A model generated the notes under the pieces. The model was not told the origin of the DNA and did not search any database. It saw only the letters and a program-made list of their open reading frames with translations. 64,000 nt of DNA, from assembly GCA_942492715.1 (NCBI GenBank), contig CALOFW010000017.1:248001-312000 (forward strand). The letters run 5' to 3'. A program made the translations under genes and the position numbers. Positions 41,437 through 49,527 of the stretch are shown here, piece by piece; the stretch's first letter is position 1, and each line of letters opens with the position of its first letter. Origin of the DNA: Sva-07 sp942492715 (GTDB taxonomy: Bacteria; Actinomycetota; Acidimicrobiia; Acidimicrobiales; Ilumatobacteraceae).

Positions 41437-41679
41437 TCAGGCGGTGGGCGACGGGGTGCGACGCGACGCCGGCACCGAGCACGCCTTCATCGACTGGCCG
41501 AACAGCGGGTTGATCGGGCAGACACCGGACACGCCGGTGGCGATCGGCAGCAGTGCGAAGACCGCGAGCACAGTCCCGAGCACCCCGCCGACGAGCAGCC
41601 CGACTCCGATGAGCGCGAGCCCGCCGATCACCCGGATCCAGCGACCGGTCGTCGTGTTCATGAACATGAGGAACTTCAT
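41437..41679 (-). CDS. DUF2892 inner-membrane protein
   Basis: The 80-residue protein has the DUF2892 pattern MNTTTGRWIRVIGGLALIGVGLL, a second membrane helix and GVCPINPLFGQSMKACS, with two conserved-type cysteines. DUF2892 domains often accompany rhodanese or persulfide-handling proteins, as in YgaP. ATG 41679 lies only seven bases after a -10-like TATACT, suggesting a leaderless message controlled by the overlapping CsoR-type operator. The cysteines may take part in sulfane sulfur handling (inference). Confidence 0.82.
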   Translation of the reverse strand: MKFLMFMNTTTGRWIRVIGGLALIGVGLLVGGVLGTVLAVFALLPIATGVSGVCPINPLFGQSMKACSVPASRRTPSPTA

Positions 41680-41685
41680 GATCGA

Positions 41686-41704
41686 AGTATACCCCCAGGG
41701 GTAT
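41686..41704 (-). promoter_or_regulatory. CsoR/CstR-like operator over a leaderless promoter
   Basis: The inverted repeat atacccc-ca-ggggtat (41689-41704) matches the pattern of CsoR-family sites, which respond to copper or persulfide. It overlaps the minus-strand -10-like TATACT (41691-41686), whose spacing puts the transcript start at the DUF2892 ATG. No CsoR-family gene is in the window. Confidence 0.65.
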
Positions 41705-41746
41705 CATTCCACGCGCGGGCCGTGTTGGCGGGCGCCCGGGCGAGTA

Positions 41747-41762
41747 TTAGGCTTGCTTAACC
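41747..41762 (+). promoter_or_regulatory. DtxR/IdeR-like iron box before fbpA
   Basis: ttaggcttgcttaacc directly precedes the fbpA ATG. Aligned with the 19-base IdeR consensus it matches at about 13 positions (TTAGG and TAACC half-site ends). A TATTAG -10-like hexamer overlaps it. Iron-dependent repression of the downstream iron transporter is the natural inference. Confidence 0.55.
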
Positions 41763-42818
41763 ATGGGCAAGAAGCAAGCAACACGCATCGTTGCGGTGGT
41801 CGCGGCAGCGACGCTGGTCATCGCTGCCTGCGGGAGCGACAGCGGCGCCGACGACGCCGAAGGAGCCACGGAAGCCACATCGTCGACCGATGATGCGGGC
41901 ACCGTCACCGTGTACACCGGGCGCCACTACGGCATCGAGTCCGTCTTCGACGAGTTCACCGCCGACACCGGTATCGAGGTCCGCTTCACCACCGGCAACG
42001 ACCCCGAACTCCGCGAGCGACTGGTCGCCGAAGGCGCCAACACCCCTGCCGACGTCCTGATGACGGCCGATGCCGCGAACGTCGAGCTCGCGGCCGACGC
42101 CGGGGTCCTCGCCTCGGTCGACAGCACCACACTGACGGACGCGATCCCCGCAGAGCTCCGCAGTGCGGACAACGACTGGTTCGCGCTGAGCCGGCGTGCC
42201 CGGGTGATCGTCGCCAGCACCGAGCGTGTCGACGACCCGCCGACCACCTACGCCGGCGTCGGCGACCCCGAGTGGAAGGGCAACATCTGCCTGCGGCCGA
42301 GCACACACCCGTACACCCAGTCGCTGGTCGCCAGCCTGATCATCGCCGAGGGCGAGGAGCGCGCCACCGAGATCGTGCAGTCGTGGGTCGACAACGACCC
42401 GCTCTACATCAACAGCGACACCGACATCTACAAGGCCGTCGCCGACGGCGAGTGCGACGTCGCACTCGCCAATACGTACTACCTGGGCCGTCTCCTCACC
42501 GAGAACCCGGAGTTCCCCGTCGAGATCGTGTGGCCCGAACAGGACGGGCGCGGCGCACACGTCAACGTGAGCACGGCCGCTGTCACGAAGAACGCGCCGA
42601 ACCCCGACGCCGCGCTCGCGCTCGTCGAGTGGCTCGCCACCGACGGCCAGCAGGCATTCGCCGACGCCAACTTCGAGTTCCCCGCCGACCCTGACGTCGA
42701 GCCGAACGAGATCATCGCGAGCTGGGGAGAGTTCGTGGCCGACCTCGCTGCAGTCACGCAGCTCGGCGAGTTCCAGCCGACGGCGATCGAGGTGCTGAGC
42801 GCCACCGGCTACGAGTGA
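41763..42818 (+). CDS. fbpA: Iron(III) ABC transporter substrate-binding lipoprotein
   Basis: The 351-residue protein has a lipoprotein signal with Cys23 (VIAACGS) and an acidic linker. A FutA/FbpA-type periplasmic-binding fold follows: VTVYTGRHYGIESVFDEF, FTTGNDPELRERL, and the iron-binding tyrosine pair in ALANTYYLGRLL. It should capture ferric iron outside the membrane for FbpBC. The ATG is immediately preceded by an IdeR-like box, and the permease gene starts four bases after its stop. Confidence 0.92.
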   Translation: MGKKQATRIVAVVAAATLVIAACGSDSGADDAEGATEATSSTDDAGTVTVYTGRHYGIESVFDEFTADTGIEVRFTTGNDPELRERLVAEGANTPADVLMTADAANVELAADAGVLASVDSTTLTDAIPAELRSADNDWFALSRRARVIVASTERVDDPPTTYAGVGDPEWKGNICLRPSTHPYTQSLVASLIIAEGEERATEIVQSWVDNDPLYINSDTDIYKAVADGECDVALANTYYLGRLLTENPEFPVEIVWPEQDGRGAHVNVSTAAVTKNAPNPDAALALVEWLATDGQQAFADANFEFPADPDVEPNEIIASWGEFVADLAAVTQLGEFQPTAIEVLSATGYE

Positions 42819-42822
42819 TCCG

Positions 42823-44415
42823 ATGACCGACGCCGCGACGCTGCGCCACCAGGCCCGAACACTGTCGGGTTCGATCGTGATCTTCGCGATCGCGTTCGTC
42901 GTCGCTCTCCCGATCCTGGTGATCGTGTGGTCGATCGTCCAGCCGAGCACCGATGTCTGGCGCGAGTTGTGGGCGACCCGGCTGCCCGGGATGATCCGCG
43001 ACACCGCCACCCTCCTGGTGACCGTGCTCGCCGGAACCGTCGTGCTCGGCACCTCGCTCGCCTGGCTGGTGACCGCCTATCAGTTCCCCGGACGCCGGCT
43101 CCTCGGCTGGTTGCTCGTGACCCCGCTCGCGATCCCCGGCTACGTGCTCGGGTTCGTGTGGCTCGACACGCTGCAGGAACCGCTCGGCGCCCGCCAGGTG
43201 CGCTCGATCTGGCTGTGCGCGCTCGTGCTGACCCTCACGCTGTACCCGTACGTGTACCTGTTCGCCCGCGCCGCGTTCCGCGAGCAGTCGCAGCGGGCGG
43301 TCGACGTCGCTCGCAGTCTCGGATGCAGCCGCACCGAGGCGTTCTGGCGGGTCGTGCTGCCGATGGCGCGCCCCTCGATCGCCGGTGGCGCCGCACTCGT
43401 CGGCATGGAGGTGCTCACCGACGTGGGCACCGTTCGGCTGTTCAACGTCTCGACGATCGCCGATGGCGTGCTGCGGGTGTGGTTCGGCACCGGTGATCGC
43501 AACGCAGCAGCGGAACTCTCGGTGCTGTTGATCGGCGTCGCCGTGTTCCTGATCGCTGCCGAGCGGCTGATGCGCGGCCGGGCGCGCTACACGCAGAGCG
43601 GTACGAGGGTCGGGCTGCAGGTGCACCGCCTGAAGGGGCCCGCTGCCGCGAGCGCCACGATCGCCGGGTGGGGTGTCTTCACGATCGCTGTCGCACTCCC
43701 GGTGCTCCGGCTGACCACGTGGGCCAACGAGGCCCGTCAGACCGATCAGACCGCCACGGTGGCGGGCGATCTCCCGTTCCACCTGATGTCCTCGCTGCGT
43801 ATCGCGGCGATCGCAACCATCGCCTGCCTCGTGCTCGGTGTGGTCCTCGTGATCGGCCTGAACCGCAAGCGTGCGAGCGGCGCCGTCATGGCGCGGCTCG
43901 CCACGCTCGGATATGCCGTTCCCGGACCCGTCGTCGCCATCGGCGTGCTGGTGACGCTCGCGGCGCTCGATCGCTCCGGATGGCTTCCCGACGGCTGGCT
44001 GCTCGTCGGTTCGGTGGTCGGCCTGATCTATGCGCTGGTCGTGCGCTTCCTCGCAGTCGCCTATCAGGGGATCGACTCGAGCGTCGGCAAGGTGTCGCCG
44101 TCGATGATCGCCAGCGCACGGACGCTCGGCGCCGGACGATTCCGAGTGGCCATCCGGGTCGAACTCCCGCTCGCCGCTGCCGGCATCATCGCGGCGTCCG
44201 TCCTGGTCGCGATCGACACACTGAAGGAGTTGCCGATCACGCTGCTGCTGCGCCCGTTCGGCACCGAAACCCTGCCGATCTGGGTGTGGCAGGCGACGTC
44301 GGAGAGTCTCTGGGTCCAGGCGGCGGTGCCGTCGCTCGCCATCGTTGCAGTCGGAATGGTGCTCGTGGCCACACTGCTGTGGGCACTCGAACACGGCGCG
44401 GAGACCGTGTCGTGA
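42823..44415 (+). CDS. fbpB: Iron(III) ABC transporter permease
   Basis: The 530-residue protein is a fused double permease with about 12 membrane helices. Two EAA-type loops contact the ATPase: AVDVARSLGCSRTEAFWRVVLPMARPSI and IASARTLGAGRFRVAIRVELPLAAAGI. This is the FbpB/SfuB layout for ferric iron import. Its stop overlaps the GTG of the ATPase gene, so stoichiometry is probably coupled. Confidence 0.92.
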   Translation: MTDAATLRHQARTLSGSIVIFAIAFVVALPILVIVWSIVQPSTDVWRELWATRLPGMIRDTATLLVTVLAGTVVLGTSLAWLVTAYQFPGRRLLGWLLVTPLAIPGYVLGFVWLDTLQEPLGARQVRSIWLCALVLTLTLYPYVYLFARAAFREQSQRAVDVARSLGCSRTEAFWRVVLPMARPSIAGGAALVGMEVLTDVGTVRLFNVSTIADGVLRVWFGTGDRNAAAELSVLLIGVAVFLIAAERLMRGRARYTQSGTRVGLQVHRLKGPAAASATIAGWGVFTIAVALPVLRLTTWANEARQTDQTATVAGDLPFHLMSSLRIAAIATIACLVLGVVLVIGLNRKRASGAVMARLATLGYAVPGPVVAIGVLVTLAALDRSGWLPDGWLLVGSVVGLIYALVVRFLAVAYQGIDSSVGKVSPSMIASARTLGAGRFRVAIRVELPLAAAGIIAASVLVAIDTLKELPITLLLRPFGTETLPIWVWQATSESLWVQAAVPSLAIVAVGMVLVATLLWALEHGAETVS

Positions 44416-45491
44416 CCACCGTCGAGACCGATGCGTCCGAACGGGCGGCGAACGATCGCGTGGCAGGCATCGACGGCGCACGTGCCGATACCGTTGCCGA
44501 CCGCATGACGTCCTCCGCAGCTTCCGATGCGCCTGGCGTCGCGTTGGCGGTCGACGACGTGAGCCGCCGTCTCGGCGATCGCAACGTGGTCGACCACGTG
44601 TCGTTCGATGTCGCCGACGGCGAGCTCATGGTGCTGGTCGGCCCCAGCGGGTGCGGGAAGTCGACGCTCCTGCGGATCATCGCCGGCCTCGACGCCGCCG
44701 CGACCGGCCGGATCGAACTCGACGGCAGCGATGTGACTGCGCTCGCTCCCGAGCGCAGGCGCATCGGACTCGTGTTCCAGGACCACGCCCTGTTCCCACA
44801 TCGCAGCGTCGAGCAGAACATCGCCTTCGGACTCAAGCACCTCGATCGGCGGGCCCGTGCCCGACGGGTCGACGAGGTGCTCGAGCTGGTCCGGCTCCCA
44901 GGGGTCGGCAAGCGCTACCCGCACGAGCTGTCGGGCGGCGAGCAGCAGCGCATCGCGCTCGCCCGAGCGTTGGCCCCGGATCCGGCGGTCGTCCTGCTCG
45001 ACGAACCCTTCGCAAGCCTCGACTCCACGCTGCGCGACGACGTCCGCACCGATGTCGTCGCTGCCCTGCGCGCTCGCAACGCGGCAGCGGTCCTCGTCAC
45101 CCACGAGCGCGCCGAGGCGCTCGCACTCGGCGACCGCATCGCGGTGATGTCGGCGGGCCGAGTGCTCCAGATCGACCGCCCCGACGAGGTGTACGAGCGG
45201 CCGGTCGACCGCTTCGTCGCCGAGTTCCTCGGCGAGACGTCGTTCCTGCCCGACGGGGACCACGTCGTGATGGCGCGCCCGCACGATCTCGCGGTCATCG
45301 CCGGCGGCGCGGACACCGTGATGACGCGGCGGTACCTCGGTGCGGCGTGGCGCTACGGGGTCCGCCGGGCCGACGGTGTCGAGGTCGAGGTCGACGCACC
45401 CGGATCGCCTGGCGCCCCGCCGCTCGACGTCGGTGCAGCGTGCACGGTGTCGGTCTCGGCGCCGCACCCGCTCCACCGGCTCTCGCCCTGA
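44412..45491 (+). CDS. fbpC: Iron(III) ABC transporter ATP-binding protein
   Basis: The 359-residue ATPase has Walker A GPSGCGKST, the Q-loop in VFQDHALFPH, signature LSGGEQQRIALARAL, Walker B VVLLDEPFASLD and H-loop VTHERAEAL. A C-terminal regulatory domain follows. An extra 45-residue N-terminal tail precedes the ATPase fold if translation begins at the overlapping GTG 44412. ATG 44505 is a shorter alternative. With FbpA and FbpB it completes the importer. Confidence 0.9.
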   Translation: MTTVETDASERAANDRVAGIDGARADTVADRMTSSAASDAPGVALAVDDVSRRLGDRNVVDHVSFDVADGELMVLVGPSGCGKSTLLRIIAGLDAAATGRIELDGSDVTALAPERRRIGLVFQDHALFPHRSVEQNIAFGLKHLDRRARARRVDEVLELVRLPGVGKRYPHELSGGEQQRIALARALAPDPAVVLLDEPFASLDSTLRDDVRTDVVAALRARNAAAVLVTHERAEALALGDRIAVMSAGRVLQIDRPDEVYERPVDRFVAEFLGETSFLPDGDHVVMARPHDLAVIAGGADTVMTRRYLGAAWRYGVRRADGVEVEVDAPGSPGAPPLDVGAACTVSVSAPHPLHRLSP

Positions 45492-45517
45492 CCGCGAGGC
45501 CGCCTACGGTGCGGCGG

Positions 45518-46369
45518 ATGGAACTGAACGATCGTGTCGTCGTCGTGACCGGAGCCGGCTCGGGCATCGGCGAGGCCATCGCCCGCGCTGCTCATGCCGC
45601 CGGTGCGCGCCATGTGGTGGTCGCCGACCTCGATGGTGCCGAGGCCGAACGCGTGGCCTCCGAGATCGGTGGCACCGCCGTCGCGATCGACGTCCGCGAC
45701 GAATCGGCGATCGTCGAGATGGTCGAATCGACGCTCGATGCCCACGGCCCGATCGACCTGTTCGTGTCGAACGCCGGCTTCGTCACCGCGGCCGGCCTCG
45801 AGGACACCAACGAGGCGATCCAGACGATGTGGGAGGTGCACTGCATGGCCCACATCTACGCAGCACGAGCGGTCCTGCCGTCGATGATCACCCGCGGTGA
45901 GGGGTACCTGCTGAACACGGCGTCGGCGGCAGGACTGCTCACGCAGATCGGCTCGATGGCGTACTCGATGACCAAAGCGGCGGCGATCTCGCTCGCCGAG
46001 TGGCTGGCGATCTCCCATCATCACCAGGGCATCCGGGTCTCGGTGCTCTGCCCCCAGGCGGTGGCGACCAACATCGTGGCGAACAGCCCCGACAACCGGG
46101 CGGCGCGGGAAGCGAGCGGGGACGACGCCGCTGCCGCGTTCGAGGGCGGTGTGGCGAGCGGTGACGGCGTGCTCGATCCGGCCGACGTCGCCGCGATGTG
46201 TCTCGACGCAATCCGCGACGAGCGCTTCCTGATCCTCCCCCACCCCGAAGTGGCCACCTACGTCGAGCGCAAGGCCACCGACCGCGACCGCTGGCTCGCC
46301 GGCATGCGCCGCTTCCAGAGCGCCCTCCACCCCGACGGCGACCTCCCCGGCAACGCAATCGCCCCGTGA
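45518..46369 (+). CDS. Short-chain dehydrogenase/reductase
   Basis: The 283-residue classical SDR has TGAGSGIGEAI, ADLDGAE after strand 2 (NAD-type), SNAG, and the catalytic Ser and Y-x3-K in NTASAAGLL and AYSMTKAA. A C-terminal arm (YVERKATDRDRWLAGMRRFQ) is typical of actinobacterial SDRs of unknown substrate. It begins 26 bases after fbpC on the same strand but is not obviously linked to iron. It is followed by palindrome R4 and then beta-oxidation genes. Confidence 0.88.
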   Translation: MELNDRVVVVTGAGSGIGEAIARAAHAAGARHVVVADLDGAEAERVASEIGGTAVAIDVRDESAIVEMVESTLDAHGPIDLFVSNAGFVTAAGLEDTNEAIQTMWEVHCMAHIYAARAVLPSMITRGEGYLLNTASAAGLLTQIGSMAYSMTKAAAISLAEWLAISHHHQGIRVSVLCPQAVATNIVANSPDNRAAREASGDDAAAAFEGGVASGDGVLDPADVAAMCLDAIRDERFLILPHPEVATYVERKATDRDRWLAGMRRFQSALHPDGDLPGNAIAP

Positions 46370-46372
46370 ACG

Positions 46373-46401
46373 GGACAACACGGGTCAGACCCGTGTTGTC
46401 C
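46373..46401. repeat. 3'-end palindrome R4
   Basis: Fourteen-base perfect arms (46373-46386 and 46388-46401) surround a single A; each arm is GGACAACAC then GGGTC. It begins three bases after the SDR stop. R6 has nearly the same arms. Confidence 0.9.
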
Positions 46402-46444
46402 TGCCGAATCGGAGGCGGCCGGCGTCGAGTGCTTGACTGACGGC

Positions 46445-48553
46445 ATGACTGCGATCTCCGAATCCGTCCGTCTCGAGACCGTCACCGCCGACGTCGGCGA
46501 CATCGCTCTGGTGATCGTCGACAATCCGCCGGTGAACGCGCTCAGTTGGCACGTGCGCCAAGGGTTGTTCGACGGCATCAACCAGGCGGTCGAGGGCGGC
46601 GCGAAGGCGATCGTCGTGATCTGCGACGGCCGCACGTTCATCGCCGGAGCCGACATCAGCGAGTTCGGCGGCAACGTGCCGCAGGCCGCAGGCCTCCACG
46701 AGGTGCAGGCCGCCATGGAAGATGCGGCGGTACCAGTGATCGCTGCGATCCACGGCACGGCGCTCGGCGGGGGCCTCGAAGTTGCGCTGTGTGCGCATTA
46801 CCGTGTCGCCGTCGACTCGGCGAAGTTCGGTCTGCCCGAGGTCAACCTTGGCCTGCTTCCCGGCGCCGGCGGCACCCAGCGCCTCCCCCGTCTCGTCGGC
46901 GTGCCCAAGGCGCTGGAGATGATGACCTCGGGTCGCCACATCGGCACCGCCGAAGCTCTCGAAGCCGGACTGATCGACGATGTCACCACAGGGGGCCCGG
47001 CCGAGCTGCGCGAGGCTGCCATCGCCTTCGCCAACAAGGCCGTCGCGGACAGCCTCCCGCTCGCACGGGTTCGCGACCGGGACGAGAAGGTGCTGGAAGC
47101 TCGCGGCAACGAGCAGCTCTTCGCCGACTTCCGCAAGTCGATCGCCCGCAAGACACGTGGCTTCCTGGCGCCGGAGTACAACATCCAGTGCATCGAGGCA
47201 GCTGCCAACCTGCCGTTCGACGAGGGGTTGAAGGTGGAGGGCAAGCTCTTCATGGAGCTGATGACCGGCCCGCAGTCGGGTGCCCAGCGTTATGCGTTCT
47301 TCGCCGAGCGCGCCGCCAACAAGATCCCCGACATCGCCAAGGACACACCGCTGATCGACGTGCAGAAGTGCGGCGTACTCGGTGCCGGCACGATGGGCGG
47401 CGGCATCGCGATGAACTTCGCGAACGTCGGCATCCCGGTGACGATCGTCGAGCGCGACCAGGCCGCGCTCGACCGCGGCCTCGGCGTGGTCCGCAAGAAC
47501 TACGAACGGTCCGCATCGCGCGGTTCGATCCCCCCCGAGGCGGTCGAGCAGCGGATGGCCCTGATCACGGGCTCGACCGACAAGGCGGACTTCGCCGACT
47601 GCGACATGGTGATCGAGGCCGTGTTCGAGGACATGGATCTCAAGAAGTCGATCTTCAAGGAGCTCGACGAGATCTGCAAGCCGGGCGCGATCCTGGCGTC
47701 CAACACGTCCGCGCTCGACATCAACGAGATCGCCTCGGTGACCTCTCGCCCCGAGAGCGTGATCGGGATGCACTTCTTCTCCCCCGCCAACGTGATGAAG
47801 CTGCTCGAGAACGTGCGGGGCGACAAGTCGTCCGACACCGTGGTCGCCACCACGATGGCGATCGGCAAGAAGATCGGCAAGGTGCCGGTGATGGTCGGCG
47901 TGTGCCGCGGGTTCGTCGGCAACCGCATGTTGTTCATGCGCGGCGCCGAGGCCGAACGGATGATCCTCGAGGGCGCCACGCCGGCCCAGGTCGACCGGGT
48001 GCTCTACGACTTCGGGTTCCCGATGGGGCCGTTCGCCATGAGCGACCTCGCCGGCCTCGACATCGGCTGGAAGGAGGAGACGTCGTCGAGCTCCACCATC
48101 CGCGAGGTGCTGTGCGAGAACGGTCGCCGCGGACAGAAGAACGGCAAGGGCTACTACACCTACGACCCTGACACCCGCGCGTCCACCCCCGACCCCGAGG
48201 TCGAGCAGCTGATCAAGGACTTCGCCGTCGGCAAGGGCATCGAGCAGCGCGAGGTCACCGACCAGGAAGTGCTCGAGCGTCTGCTCTATCCGATGGTCAA
48301 CGAGGGGGCGAAGATCCTCGACGAGGGCATCGCCATCCGCGGGAGCGACATCGACGTCGTGTGGGTCAACGGCTACGGCTGGCCGCTGTACCGAGGCGGC
48401 CCGATGTACTGGGCCGACCAGGTCGGCCTGGCCGAGATCGTCGACAAGATCAAGGGCTACAGCGAGTCGCTCGGCGGCAACCACTGGAACCTGTCGCCCC
48501 TGCTCGAGCGCCTTGCTGCAGAAGGCGGAGCCCTCCACCAGTACAGCAACTGA
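46445..48553 (+). CDS. Fused enoyl-CoA hydratase / 3-hydroxyacyl-CoA dehydrogenase
   Basis: The 702-residue multifunctional beta-oxidation protein starts with a crotonase domain (residues 1-190; GADISEFGG, HGTALGGGLEVALCAHYR and PEVNLGLLPGAGGTQRLPRLVG, with the catalytic Glu). An NAD-binding domain follows (CGVLGAGTMGGGIAMNFA near 310) with catalytic His in GMHFFSPANVMKLLE, then two C-terminal dehydrogenase domains. It hydrates enoyl-CoA and oxidises the 3-hydroxyacyl-CoA. No thiolase gene is adjacent. Palindrome R5 starts on its stop codon. Confidence 0.93.
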   Translation: MTAISESVRLETVTADVGDIALVIVDNPPVNALSWHVRQGLFDGINQAVEGGAKAIVVICDGRTFIAGADISEFGGNVPQAAGLHEVQAAMEDAAVPVIAAIHGTALGGGLEVALCAHYRVAVDSAKFGLPEVNLGLLPGAGGTQRLPRLVGVPKALEMMTSGRHIGTAEALEAGLIDDVTTGGPAELREAAIAFANKAVADSLPLARVRDRDEKVLEARGNEQLFADFRKSIARKTRGFLAPEYNIQCIEAAANLPFDEGLKVEGKLFMELMTGPQSGAQRYAFFAERAANKIPDIAKDTPLIDVQKCGVLGAGTMGGGIAMNFANVGIPVTIVERDQAALDRGLGVVRKNYERSASRGSIPPEAVEQRMALITGSTDKADFADCDMVIEAVFEDMDLKKSIFKELDEICKPGAILASNTSALDINEIASVTSRPESVIGMHFFSPANVMKLLENVRGDKSSDTVVATTMAIGKKIGKVPVMVGVCRGFVGNRMLFMRGAEAERMILEGATPAQVDRVLYDFGFPMGPFAMSDLAGLDIGWKEETSSSSTIREVLCENGRRGQKNGKGYYTYDPDTRASTPDPEVEQLIKDFAVGKGIEQREVTDQEVLERLLYPMVNEGAKILDEGIAIRGSDIDVVWVNGYGWPLYRGGPMYWADQVGLAEIVDKIKGYSESLGGNHWNLSPLLERLAAEGGALHQYSN

Positions 48554-48585
48554 ATGAGACGTGGGGTCTGACCCCGCGTCTCATT
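48553..48585. repeat. 3'-end palindrome R5
   Basis: Sixteen-base arms (48553-48568 and 48570-48585) surround a single T with one T-G wobble; the arm is AATGAGACG(T/C) then GGGGTC. The left arm begins on the last base of the upstream TGA. The arm sequence is unrelated to R1 or R4, but the core is the same. Confidence 0.9.
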
Positions 48586-48613
48586 TGCGCGAGGTGTGTC
48601 AGACTCGGCACCG

Positions 48614-49513
48614 ATGGAGTCGAGCGCTGTTCACGATGTGCACGGCACATCCCGAGCGATGACAGGGTGGAGAGGGCGGTTCCGGTCACCGAGGGACACT
48701 CGCCTCGCCGGGAGGCTGATGATCGGTGTCGGGATCGCGGGGATGCTGATCGCCGTGTTCGGCATGATCGTCGGCTGGGTCTTCGTCGGGCAGTTGGCGA
48801 CCGCGTCCGATGACAGCCTCGATGTGACCCTCCAATCGCTCGATGCGATCGACGACACGATCGACCTGGCCGACGACGTGCTCGTCTCGACCGCGGACGG
48901 CATCACCGCGCTCGCCGGCACGCTCACGGCGGTGTCGGGATCATTCGACGCCGGCACCCAGGCGATCGACGACATCGCCGGACTCGCCACCACGATCGGC
49001 CCGTCACTGGAGGATGCGGGCAGCACCGTGCGCAGGTTGGAGCGCATCGGCGACGACATCGACTCCGTGCTCCGTGCCCTGTCGAACCTTCCGCTCGCAC
49101 CCGACTACGACCCGTCCGCCGGCCTCGGCGACACCTTCGGGCAACTCGCCGACACCCTCGAAGCGCTCCCGGGCCAGTTGGAGTCGACCTCGTCCAGCCT
49201 GACCGATTTCACCGGATCCGCCGACGAGTTGCAGCAGCAGCTCGATGCGCTCGCCGGGTCGGTCCAGTCGATCAGCGAAGATCTCGGCGACACCGGCACA
49301 CTGGTCGATCAGTACCGCATGAGCGTCGACGACGCCCGCCAGCTCGCGCTCGACGCGAACAACGACCTCGACAACGGCGTGATCCTGATGCGGATCCTGC
49401 TCGTGATCGGCGGCATCACGCTCCTGCTCGGCCAGGTCGTGCCGCTCTGGCTCGGGCGGTCACTGCTCGACGACGCCGATCGCTCGGATGCCACCGCCGC
49501 CACGGCGTCCTGA
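48614..49513 (+). CDS. Hypothetical two-TM protein with a long coiled-coil ectodomain
   Basis: I do not recognise a family for this 299-residue product. It has a basic N-terminal tail, one membrane helix (about 38-62), roughly 170 residues of Ser/Thr/Asp-rich heptad-like helices (IDDTIDLADDVLVSTADGITAL and similar), and a second helix near the C terminus (ILMRILLVIGGITLLLGQVV). The layout resembles a sensor or chemoreceptor periplasmic domain without signalling modules. ATG 48614 is used; GTG 48596 is possible. It lies 14 bases before the acyl-CoA ligase gene. Confidence 0.6.
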   Translation: MESSAVHDVHGTSRAMTGWRGRFRSPRDTRLAGRLMIGVGIAGMLIAVFGMIVGWVFVGQLATASDDSLDVTLQSLDAIDDTIDLADDVLVSTADGITALAGTLTAVSGSFDAGTQAIDDIAGLATTIGPSLEDAGSTVRRLERIGDDIDSVLRALSNLPLAPDYDPSAGLGDTFGQLADTLEALPGQLESTSSSLTDFTGSADELQQQLDALAGSVQSISEDLGDTGTLVDQYRMSVDDARQLALDANNDLDNGVILMRILLVIGGITLLLGQVVPLWLGRSLLDDADRSDATAATAS

Positions 49514-49527
49514 CAAGGTGTGACGCC

